DNA of 64,000 nucleotides from Piscicola geometra (Eukaryota; Annelida; Clitellata; Hirudinida; Piscicolidae): contig OX030955.1 of the NCBI GenBank assembly GCA_943735955.1, positions 5,711,269 to 5,775,268 of the forward strand, in the 5' to 3' direction. Position numbers and translations under genes: made by a program. Shown here piece by piece: positions 1 to 12,845 of this stretch. Numbering within the stretch: position 1 is the first letter of the stretch; each line of letters opens with the position of its first letter. Under the pieces are notes generated by a model. It was given only the letters and a program-made list of their open reading frames with translations. It was not told where the DNA came from and searched no databases.

Positions 1-656
1 ATTTTGTAGTGTTTTGAATTTGAGTAAAATACAATCTCGCTATCGAAATTTTAATAGGATTTGAAAGGATTACAATTAAGTGAAAAGTTTATAACGATTG
101 AACTATTTTGGCATTTATCATTCTTCGTTTTTAATGTTAAAAATAAAATAAATTCTATACAAATCTCTAACAATATTGAAACTTATTATTTAGACATTAG
201 AATAATAATAAAAAAATCTTCATAAAAGTCATTGAAAGTTTTAAATTTTAAATAGCAATTAAAAAATTATTTATTATGCAGATGAATAACGCAATCATAA
301 TTTTCCACGCAAACTATTTATGGATAAATCAATTAATGACATACAAAACTTGATCGTTAGAAATTTTTACATGCAGTTTTAAAAACCTTATCAGAATAAA
401 AAATGTGTTGCATTTTTCAAATGATTTTTCTTTAAATAAATTATGAGATATCCGCAGTTCTATATTTGTAAAAAAAACCAATATATCTTTTGTTCTTTTT
501 ATATTTTCGCGAAAGACCACTAAGCTTATAAATAAATCCTTATAATAGGATTAATTTTGCTATGTTGTTTTTTCTAAAAATTCAATATTTTGAGAATTTT
601 TTTTGTGGTTTCACAAATTTTAGAAAGTTATATTAAGGTAACCCAAAAAACTCAAC
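1..656. other. intronic sequence left of the RGK-like exon
   Basis: AT-rich sequence starting at the GTTGAG donor of the GTPase exon on the minus strand. I looked for the next G-domain exon (switch I/II, DxxG) on the minus strand and saw none, so it must lie outside the window. Confidence 0.5.
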
Positions 657-1958
657 CAAAACTGGTGTTCTGTGGAGCCATGTGTTCTGAAGTTAGAAAC
701 TGCTGGGTCAAGGCAGTTTTCCCCACTCCAGGACCTCCCAACACCAGCACCCTGTACAGAGGTGGGCCCATTTCTTCTATACCCTTTCCAGGTACACATT
801 CATTTGTGTCATAAACATCTGGAGATTGGCTGGATGAACGGCGGTTAGAGGGTGGTGATGCAAGCGAAAGGGGTTGAGGGTTGATGCTGGAAGTTAAAGA
901 TTTTTTGTAATTTTTCAAGGATGACACTCTCCATGATTTGGCACTGTGGCGTCTGCTGATACCTGTTTTGGGTGCTCTAGTAGGCCTTTCTCTGTCGTTG
1001 TTGAGAACAAATTGAGTGAGTGGGATGCTAGTGTTGTGAACCTTGAGCACTGGAACGACCAACACCTCGTCGCCTTCGTTGAAAATCTCATCATCTTTGA
1101 TCGAAAACGACCGACGCCTGCACACGCTCAAACTGGTTGGCTGCAGGAGGTCCATGTTGCAGTGGCTGTAACTGCTGTTGTAATTAGTTGCGTTTTTGCT
1201 GTTGGATTCGTCTTTGGGGATCGGTGTGTTATCTCTGCTGATGGAAATGGCAGGTACTATGATAGAGTTTTGTCGGGTTTCTCTACGTATGTTGCTTTGA
1301 TCTTCTTCATTTGTGTTGAGGCTGGAAAGGATTTGTTCGAACCCAGATAAATCAATTTGCCTGCCTGTCAACTCGTCGTGATTTGCGTTAAAAAGTCTAT
1401 TTTTCAAAAGCATCTGGTAGTTGAGAGCGGCTTCGGAATGGCGTCTTAACTCTGCTGCCATTAATTTTGGCTGTAGCTGGCCGGTCTCACGACCTGCTGC
1501 GTAATCGTGGAGGAATTTTAGAATATTTTTATCATTTACCAAAGATTGCTTAGACTGGACAAGGCTTTTAGAGCGGTACGGACGGTGTTTGCTGTAGAAG
1601 GGGTCAGGTGGGCAGAGGAAATTGCCGTTTTTATTAGAATTATTTTCGGAGATTGGACAATTTTTTTGCATAGGCTGGTGCTCAGTTGTGGTTAAATCTT
1701 CATTGTTTTTTGACAATGTATTTTCGAAATTTTCTGAATTCTGTTCATTTAATACTTGTTTTCTCAAGACTCCATACAAACTACCCCCACTGGATGCTCT
1801 AGCGCTGAATTGTTCAAACTCGTCGAGACCGAAAACCTTTGTAAAATCGTTATTTTTTCCGTCAAATTGGAGTTTACGAGAGTTACTCTGATTCGATTCT
1901 TTCTTTCGGCCTTTATTCGATGAGCTCACTGGAATATTTACTGCAACATTCGTCATAC
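657..1958 (-). CDS. RGK-like (Rad/Gem/Kir family) small GTPase, 5' coding exon only
   Basis: Large minus-strand exon coding about 433 residues from an ATG at 1956. The acceptor (ctacgcag) lies just upstream at 1959, so the ATG may be the start or a 5' exon may add residues. The first ~398 residues are polar, Ser/Asn/Arg-rich and without a recognisable fold. The last ~35 residues start a Ras-type G domain: a beta-1 strand, then the P-loop G-GPGV-GKT (about residues 407-414), then ALTQQFLTSEHM. The QFLTSE run after the P-loop is what I remember from insect and other RGK proteins, which bind GTP poorly and restrain voltage-gated calcium channels at the plasma membrane. The exon most likely ends TTT G|GTTGAG at 657 (phase 1). 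The remaining G boxes lie beyond the window's left edge. The family call rests on one motif, so a divergent Ras-like GTPase is possible. Confidence 0.6.
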
Positions 1959-2388
1959 CTGCGTAGTTTTGAAAAATAAAATTTGTGAGATTTCATTATT
2001 TTAGCAAGTTTTTTTTTCTCACAATTTTAAAGATGAAAATGTTAAAATCGTATAAATAAGAAAATCTTTTTGAATAAACTTGTTCATGCTTAATTTTCTT
2101 TAGAAAAGTTTGTAAAAAATTTATATGGAAAACATTATACAATTTGTTTCAAATATATAACTTAAACTAGACGCACTTTTGCTGTTAAAATAAATTAAAT
2201 AGAAATTGTTTTTTAAATGTATGTGTTCGTTTTCAATAAGTATTCAATCATGGTCTTCAAATAAATAATGACTTAATTAATTAATTATTTAGTATAGAAA
2301 ATGAAATCATAAAAAAAAGTTTACAATTAAATTATATGTAAATTAAGTTTAAAAATTATTTCTCATTTGAAAAAACATTATTCAAATT

Positions 2389-2626
<238 letters not shown>

Positions 2627-3884
2627 ATATCGTTTACTTGTTAAACTCATAAGTAAAAAATAATTAAAAATAATTTTTTTGTTTAAAAAAAAAATTAATT
2701 TTAAATTTGAACGTTGTTCTTTATAATTAAAAAAAGCCACAGAATTGAATAATGAAAAAAAATTAATATGCAATCTCAACAAGTCTAATCTCTAATAGCT
2801 TAAAACTATTAGAAGACCAATTAAATTATTCTATTTTTTTTATTAAACTATATTTTTTATGAACAAATTTGAAATTGAATCATTTGAGAATATAATTTTT
2901 GATTTGTATAATTATTTAAATTTTAACTTTGATAATTACTTTTTATATTCAATTTGGAGAAAAACACTCAAATTGTGTTTTTAAATTATATTTTTGTTCT
3001 TAAATTGTTTTTTAGTCGAAACTTTACGAAATAATTTTTTATTGAACTATTAGAAAATAATGAAAGGAAAATCAATAAACATAATTTAATGTTTTTCTTC
3101 AAATGAATAAATGTTTTTTATAAACTTTATACTTTTGAATGAAAATTTGTTGTTCATCTCAACTGCAATAAAAATATCTAGTTATCCAATGTCAAATGTA
3201 CCTACTTAACTAGTTTAACGGGTGCAAAAGTATAATTTCTGGTTTTGTTTTAAATTTTTTCAAACTATTTTATAAAAAAAACTATAAGTGTATAAAATGT
3301 TGAATAGACACTTTGAATGTGGAAACATTTTATTTGAATTTTTACATGTTAATTACATATTCCTTTTTGTTTTCGTTTTTCAAAGGATTTAAGCATGTTT
3401 TACAGCACCTATTAATATTAATAATTAACTTTTTTCCGAGATTGAATCCATAATCAGCTAAAAAAATTACAAGCTGTGTTTTCATGTAAAATGAAAAAAC
3501 TATAAAAAAAGTAATTTTCACTAGTAAATTTCGTTTTAAAATCTTTGATGACCCTTTCTTTCAATACAGTGAAGCACCGATAGAGATGTTTTCAATTTAG
3601 TTGACCACTTCAGGACTGGCCAAAAATTATTATTATTATTATTTTTATTGGTTTTTTATATATATAAAAAATTTTCACTTAGAAAGGGTCATATATGTAA
3701 TAACTTATGAATAAAAAAATAAATGTAAAAAAATGTAAAATATAAATAATTATTTTTAATTAGTCTCTTGTCAGAATGGAAAACCCTCCAGAAGCAATAT
3801 ATTTTTATTAGTTTTTTGTTGCGTTAATTGACTGAAACAAGCATTTCAAGCCTAAAAACTTAAAAGATAGTGGAAGATTTTTTA

Positions 3885-3960
3885 ACGACTTATAGCATAG
3901 GTTCGATCCCTACACACCTTAGTTGCCTACATTTATTGCAGAGAAGATGGGTGCCCCTAA
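3885..3960 (+). repeat. degraded tRNA-type SINE fragment
   Basis: The segment ATAGGTTCGATCCCTACACA near 3898 is a canonical RNA polymerase III B box (GGTTCGANTCC). No convincing A box or cloverleaf lies upstream, so this is a decayed SINE or tRNA relic, not a tRNA gene. Confidence 0.4.
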
Positions 3961-6900
3961 AAATAATTCCATCTTAGTTAAATTTTTTACAATTTTTTGC
4001 TTACGACCTGACCGGTTGTAGGAAACGAATGCGGATGATTCAGGACAAGACGTATCAGTCAAAAAAAATAAACCTTCAAATAAACTAAAGTTTAATGTTC
4101 AGCGTTTCTGTCCTGTCTCTGTCAAGACTTTCCAAACCAGAATTTGCTTCATAATTCATTAACAAACCCACACCAATCCTCTACGCCATCAACATACTAA
4201 CCCCACGTATTCAAACTAATTGATTAAAACGTCATCGTTGAACCGACGAACAAAAAAAGAATTAAAATGTTTAGCACACAACAAGCACAACACAGTTTTT
4301 AATATAAAATTTATTTTTTTGAGAAACCAAATGAAAAAACTCTTCATATAGTTATATAATTAATTATCAGATATCAGTTCTTAAATGAACAAATTGAACA
4401 AACTCAAAATTAATTTACACTTGTTACTTTATTACAAGTCACATAGAAATCTTTTTGAAACATAAATATATTTTTTATTTGTTTATTTAAAAAAATTTTA
4501 AGAATTTAAATTTAGTATGAAAAACATTCTAAGTAGACTCAAATTATGAAAGAATTTATTTTTAATCATTCAAACCAATAATTTACTTAATTAAAAAATG
4601 AAATTAATATTTTTAAAAAGTTTCAATAGCTAAAACAATAAATTAAATTATTTTTTCTCAAATTTAAAGAAAAAATCACAATTAAACAAGAATAAATATT
4701 TCTGAATTATAATTATCATTTTAATTAACATACATATTTTTTACTTTACGCGAATTTATTTCACTGCATGAATCCTCCAGACTGTATAGCCCAAGGCTGA
4801 ACCACCCCAGACTGAATCGTCCGCAGTTTTAAAATAAACAGTCCTTTAAAGTGAAGGAAAAAATATATTTATTTATATTTTAAAACTCAAATCAGAGCAT
4901 TTTTTGGTGGAATTGTTCCACGAAATAATGCATCCACATTAACTAATGCATTTCTTGAAAGCTTTCAAGTGCACGTGGTTTGATTCAAGAAACCAGCATG
5001 AAAATAATAAATGTTTCCCAAATTTTAGTTATTCTAACATATGGTCATAATTTATAAATAATTTAATTCAAAAGTTAACCAGTGTTTATAAAAAAAAACT
5101 TATTTCAGAATCTCAAAACGAAAAGATAAATTTTTTTAAGTTCTCGCAATTTATCAAATTCAAAAAATTTTTTGACAAGTTCTTTTCAGAGTAGAAAGGA
5201 TTAATTCGCAAAAAACTGGTTAAATCTCCACGGTATTTTAAATGTATTTCTAAATGATTAATAAAATTTATTGAAAAATCATAGTACCAATATCGTAGTT
5301 TTTAGAGTTAGTAATTTAATTGTGAAATTGTTTAAACGTTTTGACTTTTTTTTAGTAGGTGGATTAGGTTTTCTAATTGTCTTCAATAGTCAAATTATGT
5401 TTTGATTGGCCTACCATAATTTTCAATTGTTTACTTAAATTTGTGTTTATCTTCTTCCTAAACTAAATTATTTTCCAAAAATAATAATTTTCTAACTATA
5501 ATCACTTCATAGAATTTTATGAAAGCGCTGACCGCATTCAATCTCAATCGATCCCCTGCTGGCACTCCAACACCACACAACGTGCACCGATGCATGGGTT
5601 GAATGAATGATTATGAATAATAGAGAGAAAAAAGAACAATTCAATCTTCTTGACAGGCTGTATACCTATAATGACAGTCCCATTTCACAAACGTCAACGA
5701 GCAATGAGGGGTATTGTGATCCAAATTAAAACCGCCTTTACGAGTCTCTTTCAATTGCTTCCACAATTGATTTTCCTTGCGTTATTAAGAAAAATAGTAT
5801 TTATGATGTTTGTGCAATTAAGTCTTGAAAAATAGCGTGCAAAATAGGTTTGGTTATTTTAGTAATAACTTTTTATTAGACTCTTCCGCAAGTTAAAGTA
5901 TTCTCCACGATGCCAATGGCGTCTACATTAAAGTCTATGACTTCAAAAATGCATATTTATAGACTATTTCTTTGAAAGTTGATACTAAAATTTAACTTTT
6001 TAAAAATAGTTTAAAATTTGTTTAAATATACACTTTTTTTAAACAATAGTTTTTCTAAAAGTCTGAATGATATATATTGATGTGCCAATCACTTCGCCCT
6101 TCCCTCATCGTCCTACTGTCTTCCATTTTGAAGCTATCATAAATTATTCAAACGCCTTTCAAAAAAAATTTTTTTAAATAACTTTTAATTAAAATCTAAA
6201 CTTTTGAAAACATTAACATAGCTGATAAATTGATCGGAGTCAAATGTTTCTAATGACTTGAAAAACAATTTAGTGTAGAATTTCTATTTGTTTAATGTGG
6301 CTTCTCTAACCTATTTATACTGTCTATAACAGTTTTTTTATGAACTTTCATTCAACTAAGTAAACAATTTGTTTGAATAAAAAATTCTATAACAAATTGT
6401 TGCAAAATAATTATATATTCTTTTTTTTATTAATTTACTATATTTGTATTGTAATTTTCTTAGTTTTCAAAAGTTTTTTTTAATAAGTTTGTGTGGGATT
6501 TTTCTTAATAAATTTTTATCTTGTCACTAGCTGCATTATTCCTATTATTTCTACCCTTAAAGCATTTGTGATGACACCTCATAACTCATGTTTTAACGTT
6601 TTCGTTTTAGCTGACGTACTTTGCATTCATTAATAAAAGTGTTTAAATAATTAAATTGATAGTCATATAGTCCATCATTACTCCTTGGCATTAATATCTC
6701 ATGGCTAAACCGCATGTTACTACCTCAATAATTGACTCGCATTGGCCATATGGACTTGAGCCATTGTGAATAATTGAGCTAGCATGGTCCAGGAAATAGT
6801 TAACAGGCAATATTAAGAGTCATCAATAAAACGTTATAAAAAAAAATTCTAAAAAAAAAGGGTAAGATAAAAAACGACCGGGTATTTTAGCGTATTTATA

Positions 6901-8696
6901 GTCTCAGATGCTTTAGCTACTAATGGAATCAAATCAAAGTTTGTATGGTGTAGTTTCGTAACTGTTAAAATAATGTTTTCCAATTATCTAAATTTATATG
7001 TTTTTCTCCGTCTTTACATTAAAATTTATAATTGATAGTTTATAATTTTTGACAATATCTTTTTTCAGTTATTCACATTATAAGAGTTATAATTATATAA
7101 ATCGACCTTTGAATAAGATAGTTTGTTGTATTTTATTCTATTTTTTAAAGGAACTACGTTGTTAAAATTTAGAATTATATAAAAGCTATTCTCAAATAGT
7201 TCAAAAAAAAATTTTTTCTTTCTATTTATACGTGCAATGTGCATTCTTTGATGGGAAAACACTGAGATTAAGCTATGTATTCTTTTAAACTATGAAGTTA
7301 GGCTTCATTTTAGTTTTTAGAAGTTGTACAAAAAATGAATCCTATAATATTTTAATCCTTTCAGTAACATTGTCCTATATTTGATGTTTAAATTTTTATT
7401 ATCTTGTATTTATCTGTATATATTCCAGAACTAATTGGTTATTTTCTGCATCAATCGCTTTGGAGAGGCTTAAGAGCTGCTCAGTAAAAGGAACTGAAAG
7501 TCATCACGTTTACTAAGGTATTTAAAATTTTGAATCGTTAAAAATAATTTGTGAAATGTATCACAAAATACTTCAATTTTTAAACAAATAAAACATAAAG
7601 AATTTGTAAAAACATTAATTTAAATTTTTAACAATATCACCTAACTGTTAATAAAACCAACTTTCAAAAACTTTTCTCTGACACAACAGATGAACTTTTT
7701 TTTACAGATTTTCATAAAACTTTAGCTTTTAAAGTATTAATTCTCACAACTTTTGATTAAATTTAAGGACTCGGAAAAATGTTATAATAGGATTATTTAT
7801 TAAACTTCTACAAGCTTTGCAACAAAGATTAAAACTTTATTTAAAAATAAAATTGTACCATATAAAAGAAAAAAATAAATTTAGACTACCAATTGATCTG
7901 GAGAGCTCGTTTTTTCTGCACCTTTTCTTCCAAAGCAATCCTTTAAATTTGAGCAGCTACAACTTATAAAATACTTATAGATTGTAAAAATATTTTTAGG
8001 AATATGTTTTTTTGATAATATAGATTCTAAATTTTGTTTTTAATTTTTTTTCTCACAAATAGCATTGCTCTCACCACAAACATTTATGTCAAAGGCTAGC
8101 GTGTGTTTGCATGTATATAAGCTAATATTAGCTATCAGAAGCAAAAAAGTAGAAGAAAAAAAGTTTGTTAAAAAATAGTATAATCTTGCTATTTAACAAC
8201 TTCATAGTGATTTTTAAAACATTAATTTCTTTTTAAATAAGCAAAATTAACATATGTCACAGGATAAAAACAGTTATATTCAAATAACGTATTCAAAAAA
8301 TGCTTTTACACTTCTCACCATTTAACTTTATAAATAAAAATTAATATTTTTATTCACTTTCACATTTTTTCTATTATTTTTAAAGAATACACATTTATAA
8401 GGAAAAACTATAAGAAACAATCTCTCAAAGAATTCTAAACATTTTGCAAACAATGAAAATCGATTTTTAGAACTTTTAAAGAGAAAACAGAGTTTGCGTG
8501 TACATGAATGAGTTTGATAGATGTGTTTATGAAATTCGAATATCCTTCGCGTTCTTGAAAAATATTTATATTATCAACACAATACATACTTTATGGTTAC
8601 ATCTTCATCATTATCTTTTCTCAATTTTGTTTCCATGTTTTTCTATCATCATATTCTTCATCGACTATTTCGTTCATTATCTTCTTGTCACTACAG

Positions 8697-8825
8697 GCTC
8701 CATTTTTTGCATTCCTCCATGCTTCAAACTACAAATCACGCCATCCAGAGACACCGAATACTCCGTCGTTAAAAGGTAGCCTCCAGCTAAAACACCATCT
8801 TCGTCAATGGAAGCTATTTCAATAG
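8697..8825 (+). CDS. possible orphan exon, unknown
   Basis: A good acceptor (cttcttgtcactacag) is followed by 42 open codons with ordinary amino-acid composition (Pro, Ser, Thr, His, basic) and then TAG. An internal G|GTAGCC could act as a donor. There is no start codon, no partner exon and no family similarity I recognise. It may be the last exon of an unseen plus-strand gene or chance. Confidence 0.18.
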   Translation, partial: APFFAFLHASNYKSRHPETPNTPSLKGSLQLKHHLRQWKLFQ

Positions 8826-10184
8826 CTCATATGTGATTATTGATGAAAATATAGTTTTTAGAATAATATACACGTATTTTAAATGGAAAACAAATTTATT
8901 TGCGATTTAAAATGGTTACCGCGACTAAGGTTTCTCGTGTTTACATGAGGCTACTATGCCTGAAAAGTTTTTAAAAAAACTTTAAAATTCTGAAAATAAA
9001 CTACTAAATCAAAATTAATTTGTAGATAAAAAAAGGAAAAAAATAATTAGAGGATAAAAAAAATATGAAAAGTTCTCTTTCTTAAAGATATGGGAAAAAA
9101 TTATTATCTTTCTTAAAGATATCAAAAGCTTTATAACTTGTGGTACAACTATTTTTATATTAATGTCTTGCGTTTTTAAAAATAATTGTTGAAAAAATAT
9201 ATAAATTTATATTTCGTGAAAAAAACACATATTTGCCATAACAATTTTAATGACGTGTTCTGATTCAAATGATAATTGTTCCATTGCTTCAATCCTAGGT
9301 AAAATTTAAAAGTCTTATGGTATTTTTTAGTAAATAGAACCGTAATAGAACGTAATAAAAAATTCATTTATAGTTAACCTTACTTTTAGTGTTTGAGTTT
9401 TCATGTTTTATGAAATTACAAGACTTGAAGTTTGAAAGATATCAACTTTAAAAACTATTTCCAGAAGTAAATGTTATAATAAAAATTTATCGATTCTAAC
9501 ACAGGAAATTACATGTCTTAGACGTAAAAATAACATATTTTAATAAACAACCTATTTTTAAATGCTTCGTTTAGTTTAATGTTTAGTTTAGATGTCTTCT
9601 ATGCAAAATAGGTTTCAGTTAAGCCTAGAACATGCTGCGATAACAAAAAGATTTTGAAATTAAATGTTCGGTCTTGGAGCTCTTACGACTTACACCACTA
9701 ATGGAATTCATCATTTACCGAGAAAGGCACTAAGTGCTTTCAGGTGGTAATTGAAAAATGTTAGAGGGCGACTAAAAGCTGATGAATTCTTTTAGTAATC
9801 GAAGACAGCGAAAGATTTTGGCTTTTATAGCATACTGCCATCTAAAAACTACTTGAAATAAATTTTTAATACATACAGGTATACAATGTAGAAAATTATA
9901 AGGTTAGAAATTAAAGGATTTATGACGCAGCAATAAGCTTCCAACGATAACAATAATGGCGATAAATTTATATTTTAAAGTCGTAGAATAATAATTTGAA
10001 AAATAAATATTGAAATTGGTGTTTGTTGATTATTTATTACTGAATGTTTGAAGTATAAATTTTTTTATCGATATTTTAAAGCTAATTTAAAATATTATGA
10101 AAAAATGTATTAATATAATTAAATTTTTTAATCTTGAGAAATATATGTTTTCAAATGATGAAATACTAAGGCTAATTGCAAAAC

Positions 10185-10560
10185 TTCATCATCATCTTCA
10201 TCATCATCGAGCGGGAGCCGCTAACAGCTGAGAAGGCTTCTCTTACCCAGGCATAACGAAGTAGCTCCTCCACAGCTTTCTGTTTCCTGCCCATGGTCGA
10301 CTACTGGTCGTCTTCATGCTTTAGCTGCCCTACATCAGTATTCGACGAGGTTTGTAGTCGATCTGACATACTTGGTCTGATGAGAGGTTTTCGTGTTTTT
10401 ATTTTGAATTCCTAGAATAAGTTATAAGTTCATCGGCGTAAATGCGAATGTGAATTGGCTTTTTCAAACCATTTCGCTGATCTTTTTTGTCGACTCGTGT
10501 AAAGACGAGATTGTTAACTCTGTCAGACAAACGTATTGTGTGGTGCAATGAGCGCTTGTT
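10185..10560 (-). mobile_element. decayed non-LTR retrotransposon 3' end, copy 1
   Basis: Read on the minus strand this matches, base by base with indels, the segment at 58010-58495: shared blocks include the ATGTCA-ATCGA region, GATGAAGTCGAC-like and TTATGCC-like runs. Translated pieces (for example LYTSR, KTRKPL, RPSMS, RKLWRSYFVMPG) resemble the C-terminal region of reverse-transcriptase polyproteins downstream of the LLYG-type motif. It ends in a (GATGATGAA)n tail at 10185-10209, as expected for a 3' end. Multiple stops make it dead. Weaker similarity may extend to about 11060. Confidence 0.6.
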
Positions 10561-12845
10561 CGGTTTTGACTGATTAGTTTATCTGCGTTCGTCTTCGTTT
10601 GTTTTCTTCGAGTAAGGGATATATTTTAATTCAACTGAAAGGATCTATAGTTTATCATTATAATTAATAAAAATGGAAAGAAAACATCACCTTGCAGAGG
10701 TCTGTATATGACCAAGCTCAATTTCCATTAGGTTGGAGCGTAACAATGTTGTAGACTAACTTGAAAATGGACAAAAGTCTTTTTACAAAAAGATCACCAT
10801 CGTACATAGTCAGGCTCTTAAGATTTATTTCTTTAACCTACCATGGTTCGACAATTACTTACGACTTTTCTCTAGTTCTAGAACAGAAGCAGGAGATTGG
10901 CGAGGTTTCATCAACTTTAGGCAGGTTATAACCAAGAGTGTGAAACAACAAGATGCTGAAAAGAAAGGTAGCTGAATGAAATGATTGTGTTTTGAGCACT
11001 CTTGTGCAATAAATCTTGGATTTGGTTTGCAAGGAAAAAGATTAAGCGCCTATCAGATGCGTTTTCATCGACCCGTGTTTGGAGTCTCATGAAAAAAAAG
11101 CATAAAAAATAACGAAATGCTGGTTAAGACTGCCATTTGAGGCGTGGGCACTTTTCTTCCATCAACAATGTTTCAGATTTTCCAGCTTGCCAGTGATAAG
11201 TCATCAGCTCTTTAACAAGATTCGAATTACCTCGAACCCGACTTGACCCCAATTCTTAGTTGAGGCTAGAAAAGGAAAAGATTTACATTTATAACTTTTA
11301 AAAAATTGGAAATATATTTTTTTAATTAAAAAATGAAAATAATGGAATAATTTTATCTTTTCATTTATATTTTCAGTCGGTTTTGTTGAACTTAAGAAAC
11401 TAGATTCTTTGAAAACATTCTAACAAAATTTGATGAAAAAAATTTCAAATTAATTTCTTTATCTGAGATTAACTTTCAGAGTCTTTGTATTCAAAAAAAC
11501 ATTTTAGATGAATATTATTAAAAGTTTTACAAGATAAAAAAACTTGAACAAATAAAAGTTTGTTTTAAGAAAACCTTATTGACTAAATAAATAAGTACAA
11601 ATACATTCTAAGAAAAAATATTTTTTTAAATTTAATTATCCGCAAGTTATGGGCATTTGTTTGTTGAGATGGCATCTATGGAATGGTTTGAAAAATATTC
11701 TTTCTACATTTTTTGACTCAAACAACGCTCATTCAATCAGTCAGTTAATAGTTTTAGAAAATCTTATTGTGAAATTGATTTTCAGCTGTTCCTGGACAGT
11801 TATGGGTAACTCTTCGTGCTGTGAAAAGTCTCATAATTTCCAGGCTGCTCTTGCCCGATGACGACGACGACGACGACGATGATGATGATACTGAGCAATT
11901 TATTTTTTGCTGTTTTATCAGTATAACTCAGTGAAAACTTATTTAAAGAAAAAAAGTTAAAATTACTATCGGTTTTTATTCTGAATCGAATACGAAGACC
12001 AAAATAAATTTAAGATCAGTACTTTATGAACAAGAAGAAAAACACCAAATCTTCTTAAACTTAACTTTTTATCAACTTATACTGAAACATTGTTTTTTTA
12101 AGAAGAAAACTAATTTTCTTTTCAATTTAAATAGATGGCAAACACAATTTCTATTAAAACGTTTTGCTTTTAAAGAAAACGAGAGCATTTTTCACCATTT
12201 GGGAAACTCTTTTCGGTAAGCTTTAAAGAGTTGACTTTGAATGAAATAAATTCTTTTAATAAAAAAATCAGTACCATTGAAAAACTAGCAACATAATGTT
12301 CAATTGAAAAAAAATTAATGTTTCTTTCCAAACTAGAAATCATAAAAATAAAAACTTTAAATACTTGAGAATTTTTTTCTTATTATTTTAGTTTCACACA
12401 CTATTTTTCTAACTTTAACAAATATTTAAGTGATAAGTTTTTTACTAGACAAGAATAAATCTGTACAATTTTAAAACTTTACATTCATGTAAATTTTATA
12501 AATAAAAAAAATATCATAACGTGCTAAAACTATTTTATATTTTAAAAACATTTAAAATTAATATCTTTATATTATAAAAATAAATAATATATTTTTACAA
12601 CTAAAGCTCATGACAATAAAAACACGCTAACAAATAAACTTAAAAACCACACATTAACTATTCGAAATTACTGGTCACCGTGAAAATCACAAAAAGCAAC
12701 AACAAGAAATGTATCATATACAAATCTAAGTATTATATAAGCGATTAATTTAATGAATAGTTATTTCCTTTGTGTCATATACTCACACAATTTAGAAAAT
12801 TGCATTATGAATAAATGTGACTATCACTCTAACTAGTTATAACTT
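10561..12845. other. intergenic and 3' flank of the GPCR gene
   Basis: No gene seen. The segment 10561-11060 may be an older part of the retroelement copy. At 11785-11890 a plus-strand segment ends in (GAC)n(GAT)n and may be another truncated retroelement tail. The remainder up to the GPCR stop codon is AT-rich and is probably its 3' UTR and downstream sequence. Confidence 0.35.

Noticed and set aside
946..1891. Plus-strand frames across the RGK-like exon
   Set aside because: Antisense shadows; the minus strand carries the P-loop and a sensible acceptor and donor.
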